A DNA stretch of 64,000 nucleotides from Candidatus Tetragenococcus pullicola. Its GTDB lineage: Bacteria > Bacillota > Bacilli > Lactobacillales > Enterococcaceae. The position numbers and the translations under genes were made by a program. Each line of letters starts with the position of its first letter. The first letter of the stretch is position 1. The notes under the pieces were generated by a model. It ran no database searches, was not told the DNA's origin, and saw nothing but the letters and a program-made list of their open reading frames with translations. Location: positions 1 through 64,000 of the forward strand of contig DXDB01000160.1 of the NCBI GenBank assembly GCA_019115705.1, read 5' to 3'. Shown here piece by piece: positions 49,469 to 59,267 of this stretch.

Positions 49469-49963
49469 ATGAAGAAATTTCTGCATGCTTGTTCTAGTCT
49501 ATATACAGTATTTATGCTGGGTTTGCTACTGCTGACTCTGTCGATTCGTATGGGTGGTGGCAATGCTCTGGGACCGTATCAATTCCGAGTAGTTTTAACC
49601 GAAAGCATGCAGAATACTTTTCCAGTAGGTAGCCTGCTGATTAGTAAGCAGGTTCCTATTGAAGAAGTGAAAGAAGACGATGTTATTTCGATGTCAGTGG
49701 GTGGGACTGTTTTATCCCATCGTGTGGTTCATAAATTTACACAGGATAACCACACTGTTTTTCAAACCAAAGGCGATAGCAATCAACGCAAAGATCCCTT
49801 TATTGTTAAAGAACAGCAAGTATTGGGAAAAGCTGTTTTAGCAATTCCGTGGATAGGAAAAATTCTATTAAAATTGCAAACGATAAATGGGAAAATCGCC
49901 TTTGGTTTATTTTTGATTGAAATCTATTTGTTGAAAGTTTTTATCCAATTAATTTGGAGTTAG
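49469..49963 (+). CDS. sipW: SipW-type (ER-type Ser/His) signal peptidase I, intact
   Basis: LGPYQFRVVLTESMQNTFPVGSLLISKQV; VLSHRVVHKF; TKGDSNQRKDPF. Confidence 0.9.
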   Translation: MKKFLHACSSLYTVFMLGLLLLTLSIRMGGGNALGPYQFRVVLTESMQNTFPVGSLLISKQVPIEEVKEDDVISMSVGGTVLSHRVVHKFTQDNHTVFQTKGDSNQRKDPFIVKEQQVLGKAVLAIPWIGKILLKLQTINGKIAFGLFLIEIYLLKVFIQLIWS

Positions 49964-49972
49964 GAGAGGAAA

Positions 49973-50686
49973 ATGAAAAATAAATTAAAGACGATCATGC
50001 ATAGTAAATTGACAAAAGTAATTATTACAGGAGTTGCTATTGGATCTGTGGGTATCGGGAGTACCTATGCCTGGTGGACAGCAGAATCAGAAGCTACTTA
50101 TACAGTAAAAACAGGTAAGATGAGTGTGAAAACGGATTTTACCAATATTGAAAATCAAACAGAGTATGAACCAGGCTTGAATGTTGAAGGGGATGGAATA
50201 ATTACCAATACAGGATCAGTGGACGCATTGGTTAAGATTTCAGATAACAGTCAGATTAAATTCTCTCGTGATGAAAACGGCGATGTCATTGCTTCTGAAG
50301 CACGTGTTTTTGAACCTGCTGACAAAGAAGCGATTCAAATGCAAATCACACCACAAATTGATGAATCCATAGACGATGCTTTTTGGTTTCAAGGGAAAAA
50401 CGGTGATTTGTATGCTTTGATGATTCCTGGTTCCGAACTTGTGGCTAATATTCAACAAGATTTTTTGGGTGATCAGATGGATAACCATTATATGGCTGCT
50501 GTTGTGAATACCAAACTAAAAGCAAATGCTACACAAGCAATTGAAGAGGCAGTTCTTTCAAATTTTGATGAAAGCATGAATGATTTGGTTCCGTATGAAG
50601 AAAGTTCAGATGTTAAAACTTTTTCTACAAGCGATTATGCAAGTCGAGCAATGGACTTTTTGCATAAAGTAATGGAAAAACAATAA
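49973..50686 (+). CDS. TasA/camelysin-like exported protein with SipW-dependent signal (copy 2)
   Basis: VIITGVAIGSVGIGSTYAWWTAESEATYTVKTGKMSVKTDF; close paralogue of 16154-16867. Confidence 0.84.
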   Translation: MKNKLKTIMHSKLTKVIITGVAIGSVGIGSTYAWWTAESEATYTVKTGKMSVKTDFTNIENQTEYEPGLNVEGDGIITNTGSVDALVKISDNSQIKFSRDENGDVIASEARVFEPADKEAIQMQITPQIDESIDDAFWFQGKNGDLYALMIPGSELVANIQQDFLGDQMDNHYMAAVVNTKLKANATQAIEEAVLSNFDESMNDLVPYEESSDVKTFSTSDYASRAMDFLHKVMEKQ

Positions 50687-50744
50687 AAGCACGAACCACT
50701 TATTTCATTTCACTTAAAAATTGAAAGGCAGGGGATATTTTTTA

Positions 50745-52841
50745 ATGAAAAAAAGAAGCAATATCATATTACTAAAAGGCTTGATACTAGGGACTGCTTT
50801 CTTCTTTAATCCGGTCGCTGCTACTGCTCAAGAAAATGGAGAAGACATGATTCGAATACAAGCGGAAGATTACACGAAGATAACAGGAAATGTAACAATC
50901 AGAGAAAATGGGGAAGATTTCCCCATAAAAGGCGGAGACAACGAAGATACAGAAAAGACAACGACGATGTATTTAGAAGATGCTGAAAATGGTCAGTTTT
51001 TAGATTTCAGTGATCCAATTACAGATATTTCATCCTATGAACATACAATTCCTGAAGGACAAGATAGTGCTAGCTGGAAAGTGAACGTTTCAAAGACAGG
51101 AGTTTATAAGCTGACTTTTAGCTATAACAATCCAGCAACCGCTTGGGATGGTCATCGCAATGCGCGAGATGAACGCAATTGTCGCATTGTGATCAATAAT
51201 GAAGACAATCTATTATCAGACGACGGTTGGGTTGGTTGGATGATTTTCAATGTTTCAGGATATAATGATCCGACTTACGATCAGTCAATACTTCAAGAAC
51301 CTTCAACAGTTACAGGAAATAAAGTTTGGAATGAAAACTACATGAATGTCTATTTAGAAGAAGGCGAAAATACAATCAGTTTAGCGATTCAAGCACCTCC
51401 CGGCCAAGCTGTTTTTGATGGCCCTAATCTAGATTATATCGATTTAGAATATCTTCAAGAAGATTTTGTTTCAGAAGAAGAGATTCCATATTTGACAGCT
51501 GATCATTCATTTAAGCATCCAGGAATTTTTTACACGCGGGCTGATTTAGAACGCATTAAAGCCAATAAGGAAGACTTGACAACGGTCGAAGGGAAAGGCT
51601 ATCAAGAAATTTTGGAAAGTGCACACTCCAGTGCAGAGTATCAGCCAAATCCTGTTCAAAAAATTGATGTGGGCCCTTATAATAACCCTAATATCGGTGG
51701 GACAGAGTTTACCAATGATGGCAATGCCGCTCATTACAATATATTGCGTTGGTATATGGATGGTGAGGTCGAAAATGCTAAAACCGCTATTAAAATTTTA
51801 AATGAATGGGCATCAACTTTAACCGAAGTGACTGATGGGAATGATTTGAAGTTGCGCTTTTCTTTGGTAGGGCCTGATTTTGTGAATACGGCTGAGATAT
51901 TAAAAAATATTTATAATAATGATCCAACTATCAATGAAGAAGACAAGTGGCAAGAAGAAGATATAGCTAAATTTGACTCCTTTTTAAAAAATCATTTACT
52001 AGAGAAAACTAGCAGTTTCTACCCACAAGCCAATGGGAATTGGGATGCTTTGATTGGTGCTTTTAATATGGCCAGTGCAGTTTATCTTGAAGATATTGAC
52101 CTATTTAATAAATCTTTACGACAGTTCTACTTAGGAAATGTCACAGGTGGCAATGTTTCTTCAATGGGTGCCTTACCCAATTACGTATACTCAAGCGGAG
52201 AATCACAAGAAAGTAGTCGGGACCAGACGCATGCCAGAATGGGTATTTCAGGATTAGCCTATCAATCTGAAGTCGCCTGGAATCAAGGCCTTGATATTTA
52301 TGGTGCCTATGAAGATCGCTTACTTATGGGAACATTATATAGTGCTTCTTATGTAACTAATCATTCTGTGGAATCTAATACCTTTATTTCTGATAAAAAT
52401 AGAAATCAAGCAGATATTTCCTCAATGGTCTATGAAATCGTAGGAAACCATTATAAAAACGAAACGCAAACGGATCAAGAATTGGATGTAATTGATCAAG
52501 CAGCCGCAACGACTTTAAGAGAAGTGACAACTGTAAATGAAGGCAAACAAAAAGCCTCTTACTTTGGTGCTATGCTCTTTTCAACCACACCGCCAGAGTC
52601 AGTGAAGTTAAATTATACGGGAATAAAGACCATCAAAAAAGGAAAAAAATTAGAGCTAATTCCCGAAATTTCTCCGATAGGCGCCAATTCATCTAATATC
52701 CAATGGTCCTTTAGCAAAGACGGAATTGTCGAAATTGATGAAACAAATAGACTTAAAGCCAAATCGGTAGGAATTACCAAAGTAACGGCAACAACAACTA
52801 ATAATAAAACGGCAAGTGTAACGATTCGAGTAACAAAATAG
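50745..52841 (+). CDS. Secreted alginate-lyase-superfamily protein (lyase C) with N-terminal CBM6/35-like and C-terminal Big_2-like domains
   Basis: Signal peptide; IRIQAEDYTKITG CBM-like; HPGIFYTRADLERIKANKE; ANGNWDALIGAFNMASAVYLED; SSGESQESSRDQTHARMGISGLAYQSE; C-term ...VTIRVTK. Confidence 0.82.
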   Translation: MKKRSNIILLKGLILGTAFFFNPVAATAQENGEDMIRIQAEDYTKITGNVTIRENGEDFPIKGGDNEDTEKTTTMYLEDAENGQFLDFSDPITDISSYEHTIPEGQDSASWKVNVSKTGVYKLTFSYNNPATAWDGHRNARDERNCRIVINNEDNLLSDDGWVGWMIFNVSGYNDPTYDQSILQEPSTVTGNKVWNENYMNVYLEEGENTISLAIQAPPGQAVFDGPNLDYIDLEYLQEDFVSEEEIPYLTADHSFKHPGIFYTRADLERIKANKEDLTTVEGKGYQEILESAHSSAEYQPNPVQKIDVGPYNNPNIGGTEFTNDGNAAHYNILRWYMDGEVENAKTAIKILNEWASTLTEVTDGNDLKLRFSLVGPDFVNTAEILKNIYNNDPTINEEDKWQEEDIAKFDSFLKNHLLEKTSSFYPQANGNWDALIGAFNMASAVYLEDIDLFNKSLRQFYLGNVTGGNVSSMGALPNYVYSSGESQESSRDQTHARMGISGLAYQSEVAWNQGLDIYGAYEDRLLMGTLYSASYVTNHSVESNTFISDKNRNQADISSMVYEIVGNHYKNETQTDQELDVIDQAAATTLREVTTVNEGKQKASYFGAMLFSTTPPESVKLNYTGIKTIKKGKKLELIPEISPIGANSSNIQWSFSKDGIVEIDETNRLKAKSVGITKVTATTTNNKTASVTIRVTK

Positions 52842-52859
52842 AAGGTTGTCAACGATTAA

Positions 52860-52915
52860 ACATAGGAGAAGATTGAGATAGTGATTGTCTATCGAATCAA
52901 CTCCTATGTTTTTTG
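52860..52915 (+). terminator. Terminator after lyase C
   Basis: ACATAGGAG ... CTCCTATGTTTTTT. Confidence 0.65.
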
Positions 52916-53830
52916 ACTATTCTCGAATTTCAACTAGCAAATAAGATTTACAATCACCAGTTACAAAACTAAAAGCTTCCGGTGCAGAAAAAATCTATTC
53001 TTAAAAATATACTGGTGCAAAAAATATGGCAGACCAAAACGATGTCTGAATGATAAATATTTGATAGATAAAATAACCTACAGAGAACTATGCACCAGAG
53101 TTGTCTGTGTTTCAGTAAAATATAAGTAAGGAGTTTTTATATGGATTTTTTTTAAAACTATAATCAATTTTGTTGTCTTTTAGCGTTTACTAACTCCGTT
53201 AATTCAAAAGTTCATTCCAATTAATGCATGAATTTGGCCGTTTTACTATTAAAACTGAAAGAGATATGATAATAGAGTTAAAGCCCTCATTGAAGCACTT
53301 AATACATTATCAGATAAAGTACTTGAAATGAGGAACAGTTAAGGAGATGTTCATGGCTCCGGCAGAATAATAATCAAGGAAGAAGCAATACCTGCTGAAT
53401 ATTTTTCTTTGATTTTATGTAATTATATTTTTACTAAGTATGAAACGTTAAACAAAAAATAGAAGTAATTTATGTTGCAAATGGCTCTTTATCAAATAGT
53501 GAAGGCTTTAGAAAATCATATAAAAAAAGGACTTCGCTTCTTCTTCAATACATCTATTCTAATAGAAAAAAATTTTCTAACAAAATTACAAGAAGCCCGA
53601 GTGTCAACAAGTTTTGGTTTTCCGAAAGTAACGCAGACAAATGGCCAAAGCGTACATAAATTATAGAAAGCATTGGACGTAAATAAAGTTTCGTTCTTTT
53701 TAGAAAATATAAAATTAAGACACGAATTATGCCAATGAGTCTACCTACTTTTGTTGTTTCCTATGATAAACTAATGGTAGTCATCACTAAATAATCTTAA
53801 AAATGCTTAAATAGAAAGGAAGGAACGGAA

Positions 53831-55780
53831 TTGAAAGTAAGAATTAAAGATGAATTTTGGGATAAGAGAATCGAAGTTGTTCAAAAGCAAATGTTACCCT
53901 TTCAATGGCGCGTTTTAAATGATCAAGAAGAAGGCGTCGAAAAATCAGGTGTTATTCATAATTTTAAGATTGCAGCAAAAGAAGCCGAAGGAACCTTTCA
54001 CGGAATGGTTTTTCAAGACACTGATTTATACAAGTGGCTAGAAGCAGTCGCTTATTCATTAGAAATAAAAGAAGATAAACAATTAGAAAGCTGGGCGCAA
54101 GAAGCCATTCGTTTAATTGCTAAAGCTCAACGAGAAGATGGTTATGTTAATACGTATTTTCAAATCTTTCAACCTGATTTAGAATGGACGGATTTGACCG
54201 ATAATCATGAATTGTATACCTTTGGCCATTTAATCGAAGCAGGTGTTGCCTACCATGAAGCAACTGGCGATGAAATGATTTTGACTGTTGTAAGAAAAGC
54301 GGCGGATTTGTTAGTCTCTAAATTCGGTTATGGAAAAACACAAGGTTTACCTGGTCATCCCGAAATAGAACTGGCGTTGTTACGTCTTTACCATCTGACA
54401 GAAGAAGAAAACTACTTAGAATTGGCCAAATATTTTATCTTAGAACGAGGCAAAAAACCTAATTATTTCATTGAAGAGCCTAAAAAACGAATCGAAAAGA
54501 AGATTCCTTCCTGGCTTGATGTGATGTGGAATGAAGGGTTTGTTCGTCCTGTGCATGAAGGAACAGAAGATGTTTCTTATTATGTGGCGTCCAAACAATT
54601 AGTTGATCAAATGGTGGCAGAAGGACATGCTGTTCGTGCTTGCTATTTGTATACCGCTTTGGCTGATCTTGCGTCTTTAAGAAATGATTCCGAATTAAAA
54701 GATGCTGCCGAACGTTTATTTGATAATACCACGACAAAACAAATGTATATTACAGGTGGCATTGGACAAACTTGGAAAAATGAAGGGTTCACTCATGACT
54801 ATCATTTGCCTAATGAAGATAACTATTGTGAAACTTGTGCCGGGATTGCCTTAATTTTTTGGGCAGAAAAAATGCTTTTGATGGAAACAAATAGCAAATA
54901 CACGGACGTGATCGAACGAACGCTTTATAACAATACCTTAGGATCCATGAATTTAGAAGGAGAGTCCTTTTATTATCGTAATGAATTAGAGCGTGCTGGA
55001 AAAGATGTCAAAAACGCTGGCCGTCCGGGTTGGTTTGGTTGTGCATGTTGTCCACCAAATTTGGCACGTTTAATTCTTTCGTTGAATCACTATATTGCCC
55101 ATTATGGAAAAAATGGGAACATTCTCTATCTTGACCAATTTATCGGTGCCACAATTCAAGGCGAAACAAACGAAGGTACCTATCAACTTGTCCAGGAAGC
55201 AAACATGCCTTGGAATGGAAATATCAAGGTAACCTTACAACAATTTCCTGAAAAAATGAGACTAGGCTTGCGTCTTCCAGAATGGAGTGCGTCTTTCCAA
55301 CTGAAAGTAAACGAGGAAACGATGATAGAAGGCGTTGATTTTACTATTAATCGTGGCTACATTATTTTCAATCATTCCTTATCAGAAGGCGCAGTCATTG
55401 ACTATGTGCTTGATCTTCAACCACGATTGGCCTATGCTAATACACTTGTAAAAGCAGATGCTGGAAAAGTCGCTATTACTCGTGGTCCTATCGTTTATTG
55501 CTTGGAAGAAGAAGATAATGGCAATCATCTCTGGCAACTAGCCTTTAGGGAAGGGACAATCTTTACGGAACAAAAAACAAGTGAGTTACAGGGAATTGTT
55601 CGCTTGAACAGTGAAGCTTTACGCGATGAAAGCTTAACGCATGGCTTGTATTCGTATCAAGCGCCAAAAAAGAAACAACAAAGCATTTCAGCCATTCCTT
55701 TTTATGCACGGTATAATCGTAGTGTAGGCGAAATGCAAGTTTGGCATCGTGTCGCTGACGGAGATGGAAACAATAAATAG
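53831..55780 (+). CDS. GH127 beta-L-arabinofuranosidase-like protein
   Basis: VRIKDEFWDKRIEVVQKQMLPFQWRVLND; NYCETCAGIALIFWAEKML; GWFGCACCPPNLARL (Cys-rich Zn/catalytic motif). Confidence 0.95.
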   Translation: MKVRIKDEFWDKRIEVVQKQMLPFQWRVLNDQEEGVEKSGVIHNFKIAAKEAEGTFHGMVFQDTDLYKWLEAVAYSLEIKEDKQLESWAQEAIRLIAKAQREDGYVNTYFQIFQPDLEWTDLTDNHELYTFGHLIEAGVAYHEATGDEMILTVVRKAADLLVSKFGYGKTQGLPGHPEIELALLRLYHLTEEENYLELAKYFILERGKKPNYFIEEPKKRIEKKIPSWLDVMWNEGFVRPVHEGTEDVSYYVASKQLVDQMVAEGHAVRACYLYTALADLASLRNDSELKDAAERLFDNTTTKQMYITGGIGQTWKNEGFTHDYHLPNEDNYCETCAGIALIFWAEKMLLMETNSKYTDVIERTLYNNTLGSMNLEGESFYYRNELERAGKDVKNAGRPGWFGCACCPPNLARLILSLNHYIAHYGKNGNILYLDQFIGATIQGETNEGTYQLVQEANMPWNGNIKVTLQQFPEKMRLGLRLPEWSASFQLKVNEETMIEGVDFTINRGYIIFNHSLSEGAVIDYVLDLQPRLAYANTLVKADAGKVAITRGPIVYCLEEEDNGNHLWQLAFREGTIFTEQKTSELQGIVRLNSEALRDESLTHGLYSYQAPKKKQQSISAIPFYARYNRSVGEMQVWHRVADGDGNNK

Positions 55781-55862
55781 AGATATTTAGAAATTCAGAG
55801 GCTGTCAATTTCTTTATTGAGTGAAAGGGAAAAAGCGACGTTCTAGAAATCTCAATAAATCA

Positions 55863-55901
55863 AGAGCTATTGAAAAATAATTTCAATAGCTCTTTGTTTT
55901 T
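55863..55901 (+). terminator. Terminator after GH127
   Basis: AAGAGCTATTGAAA...TTTCAATAGCTCTTTGTTTTTT. Confidence 0.85.
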
Positions 55902-55906
55902 TCTAC

Positions 55907-56120
55907 CTATTGTAGCCGATTATAAACCTTACAAGGATCTAATCCTATGCTTTTGGCATTTTCCAAAGACGTAGGGGAAAAGTTTTCAACCATAGGCAGG
56001 GTATTTTTTCTCGTAGGTGTTACATAAACCGTCGTTTCATTCATGTTTTTCTTCTAAATGTCCAATTTTCAGACGCTAAGGAGAATTTAAATTTTCTTTG
56101 CCATTGTGTATGACTTTTTT
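55907..56120 (-). pseudogene. Short coding remnant (possible transposase C-terminal tail)
   Basis: Minus frame open to TAG at 55907-55909: ...KFSLASENWTFRRKNMNETTVYVTPTRKNTLPMVENFSPTSLENAKSIGLDPCKVYNRLQ*; end vaguely recalls the SLVETAKxNGLxPxxYL tail of IS66-type transposases. Confidence 0.25.
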
Positions 56121-56240
56121 ACTTGTTATTCTTTTTGGAGATATTTCTAGGTCTTGTTCCTTTTCAATCGATAACTACAAAGTCACTTTGATATTTGTGG
56201 GTAGTTGTACGTGATAGTCAGATAATCTGTATCTGTACGT

Positions 56241-58256
56241 TTACCCATGATTTTTCCTTTCAAAGTAGATTTGATAGCTGTAAGGTGCTAGTTTGCTACT
56301 GTCTTGATCTTCAAAATAAGCGGTCCAGTTTTGAGGAATGTCTATTGTCATCGCTTCATCACGATGGTTTAATACAAAATAGTACGTACAGTTGTCATTT
56401 TCTCGAGATGTAATCTCTACACCAGCCGGAGTTTGTGGGAGATTCGTAAGTTCTTTGAGAGAAGGTGCTAAGAAGTGATGCATCAAAGTCGAATCAAGCT
56501 CGGTACCGACATAATAGGCGTCCCCTTTTCCATAATGATTGACAGTGATTGCTGCTTGTCCAGCATAAAATTCCGAACGATAGGTTGCTAGCGTTTGGGC
56601 TGTTGTTGGTGTTAATATGTCGGCCCATTTGCTACCGTAGCCTTTTTGTTCATTTAAGGTAACCGCAACATCATTTTTTCTTAAGCAATCGTATTCGTTC
56701 ACTTGAACACCTAAAACATCTTGCAGATTCCCTGGAAGTTCTTCATCAATCAAACACAGATTGTTTCTCATTTTGACACCTGTGCGCATGGTGACAATCA
56801 ATTTTCCTCCGTTTTTTACATACTTACGATACGCCTGTTCTTGTTCTTGCCCCATTAAATATTGAAAAGGAGCAATGACAAGCGAGTATTGTGACCAGTC
56901 TTCTAATTCAGAAACAAAGTCAACAGGGACATTGTTTTGATGAAGCTCATTATAAAAGGTCATCAGATGATTGACATAGTGTAAGTCTGGATGATGTGGT
57001 TGAATTTGCATAGCATAATTTTGCTCATAAGAATAGACAATCGCAACTTTTGGCTTTGGAAGGGAGCCTTTGATCTCTTTCATTAACGGTTTGACTCGTT
57101 GAATAAGAGCTTTGATTTCGTAAAAAGCACGACCTGGTTTACCAGAATGTGGTAAGATACCGTGCCAATATTGTTCAGTTCCCATTGGGCAAGAACGCCA
57201 ACGGAAATAAACAATGGTATCGGCACCGTGGGCCACAGATTGCATACTCCACAAACCGATTTGACCAGGACGTGGTGTCCGTCCCATAATCTCCCAACCG
57301 GCGATGCTTGATTGTTGTTCCATGATCCAAAAGTTATCTTTTTTGAGACTTCGAATAAAATCTAATTCAGCAGCTGGAAAAATTCCTTGGCGATGATTCT
57401 CCTCTGTAACTGTTGTCTCTTCATAATTTTTCCAATAGCCTTCACAATATTGATCGTGACTAACAAAATCGAGCTGTTTGGCTAAATCATAATAGCTAAC
57501 AATATCGGAAAAGCCCATACAGTTATGGGTAATAAAGCGATCTTTGGAGTAGCTTCGAATAATGTTTGCTTGTAAGGCGTGAAAATCATTGATCAAATCG
57601 GAATGAAAAATCTTCCAATCCAATACTTGCGAAGGATTGTGACCTGAAGCTGTTTTTTTAGGCGCATGAATCTCTTCAAACGTTTGATAGCCTTGGCTCC
57701 AAAATGTCGTTCCCCAGTTTTCATTTAAGGCGTCAATATTTTCATACTTGTTTTCAAGCCATTGACGAAACCTCTTTTCACAATATTCACAGTAACAAAG
57801 ATCCCCATGGCTATTTCCTAGTTCATTATCGACTTGCCAACCAATGACGCACTCTCTTTTTCCGAAATGTTTGGCAAAAGTCGTGACATAACGAATAATT
57901 TTTTCTCGATAACCTGGGTGTGATTGACAATCGTGGTGACGGCCACCAAAATAGCGTCTGGAGCCATCAGAAGCCATGGGTTGAATGTCAGGCATCTGTT
58001 CAATTAACCAAGCAGGAGGCGCCGCTGTGGGAGTTCCTAATACCACTTTTATTTTGTATGCTTCACATAAATCGAGAACTTCATCTAACCAATCGAAGGT
58101 AAATTGACCATCACTTGGTTCTAAAGCACTCCACGAAAATTCGGCCAAACGAATCACATCAAGCCCCATTTCTTTCATCATCTTTAAATCAACAGGCCAC
58201 CTGTTTTTGTTCCAATGTTCTGGATAATAATCTACGCCAAATTGTAAATGATTCAT
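56241..58256 (-). CDS. GH42 beta-galactosidase
   Basis: FGVDYYPEHWNKNRWPVDLKMMKEMGLDVIRLAEFSWSALEPSDGQF; VIGWQVDNELG; DFWIMEQQ-type region (FWIMEQQSSIAGW). Confidence 0.95.
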   Translation of the reverse strand: MNHLQFGVDYYPEHWNKNRWPVDLKMMKEMGLDVIRLAEFSWSALEPSDGQFTFDWLDEVLDLCEAYKIKVVLGTPTAAPPAWLIEQMPDIQPMASDGSRRYFGGRHHDCQSHPGYREKIIRYVTTFAKHFGKRECVIGWQVDNELGNSHGDLCYCEYCEKRFRQWLENKYENIDALNENWGTTFWSQGYQTFEEIHAPKKTASGHNPSQVLDWKIFHSDLINDFHALQANIIRSYSKDRFITHNCMGFSDIVSYYDLAKQLDFVSHDQYCEGYWKNYEETTVTEENHRQGIFPAAELDFIRSLKKDNFWIMEQQSSIAGWEIMGRTPRPGQIGLWSMQSVAHGADTIVYFRWRSCPMGTEQYWHGILPHSGKPGRAFYEIKALIQRVKPLMKEIKGSLPKPKVAIVYSYEQNYAMQIQPHHPDLHYVNHLMTFYNELHQNNVPVDFVSELEDWSQYSLVIAPFQYLMGQEQEQAYRKYVKNGGKLIVTMRTGVKMRNNLCLIDEELPGNLQDVLGVQVNEYDCLRKNDVAVTLNEQKGYGSKWADILTPTTAQTLATYRSEFYAGQAAITVNHYGKGDAYYVGTELDSTLMHHFLAPSLKELTNLPQTPAGVEITSRENDNCTYYFVLNHRDEAMTIDIPQNWTAYFEDQDSSKLAPYSYQIYFERKNHG

Positions 58257-58370
58257 CCTAATCCCTCACTTTAAATTTTTATTTCTTTTAGTGTAACCCC
58301 TTTAGCCAGTAGATAAAATAGTCTATACTGTAAGTGACTAACCTATTCTGCAATTTTAAGGAGATTTTTT

Positions 58371-59153
58371 ATGGTTTCTATATTGGATGGTGGTATTCAT
58401 GTCACACATAGAAAAGGATTTGAAATGAAACGACCTAAAGGGGTAAAGGAGTATCTTTTATTGCTGATAAAAACGGAAGCTGTGTTTTATTTAAATGGAG
58501 AAAAACAAAAGGTCACACCAACAACTATTTTATTGATTGATCGTAATACCCCTTATCACTATGAAAATCCCAAAGGAACCTATACCGACTCTTGGATTTT
58601 GTTTGAACAAAGAAATATGGCGAAGTTACGTCTTTTGCTTAATCAATTTTTTATTTGTCAAAATACAAACCAAGTTGAAATTTATTTACAACAATTATTA
58701 TGGGAAAAAGAATACGCTCCTTGCCAACATAAAAAAGAAAATACAGAGAACCTTTTTGAGGTGTTGATAAATAACTTGCTAGACTTGTATGAACGAAGAG
58801 AAGATCCCATACAAAAGAACCCTTATTATCATGCTTTTCGCAAATTACGTTTGGATAGTCAATCAGATCCTAGCTTAGCTTTAACAGCAAAAGAAGCAGC
58901 AGATTCATTAGACATCAGTCTTTCACACTTCCATCATTTATATAAACAATTTTTTCAAGAAACCTATGTAACAGAAGTGGTTCGATTTAAGATTCAGCAA
59001 GCACAAACCTTGCTATTGACAACAAATCTTACCGTTGATGAAATCATCAAAGAATGTGGGTATTCCAACAATGTCCACTTTTATCGTCAATTTAAAAAGA
59101 TAACACATTTGACGCCAACTGAATTTAGAATGAAAAACGGAGCGATTGACTAA
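58371..59153 (+). CDS. AraC-family transcriptional regulator
   Basis: C-terminal TVDEIIKECGYSNNVHFYRQFKKITHLTPTEFR. Confidence 0.92.
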   Translation: MVSILDGGIHVTHRKGFEMKRPKGVKEYLLLLIKTEAVFYLNGEKQKVTPTTILLIDRNTPYHYENPKGTYTDSWILFEQRNMAKLRLLLNQFFICQNTNQVEIYLQQLLWEKEYAPCQHKKENTENLFEVLINNLLDLYERREDPIQKNPYYHAFRKLRLDSQSDPSLALTAKEAADSLDISLSHFHHLYKQFFQETYVTEVVRFKIQQAQTLLLTTNLTVDEIIKECGYSNNVHFYRQFKKITHLTPTEFRMKNGAID

Positions 59154-59228
59154 AAATTTTTATGCTAGATTTTCCCTTGGGAATCTATTGCATGTTCTTC
59201 CATTTTGCGTTAAAGTAAGAAATAGTCC

Positions 59229-59249
59229 GTGAAACATTTTTTGTTTCAC
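59229..59249. promoter_or_regulatory. Inverted repeat made of two parS-like half-sites in everted order (GTGAAACA-TTTTT-TGTTTCAC)
   Basis: Consensus parS TGTTTCACGTGAAACA has the half-sites in the opposite order; located immediately upstream of rsmG-soj-spo0J. Confidence 0.35.
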
Positions 59250-59267
59250 AAAAGAGAGGGAGAAGGT

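Noticed and set aside
53472-53666. 64-aa ORF as a functional gene
   Set aside because: No RBS or domain; surrounded by decayed coding remnants, so treated as part of a degraded region.
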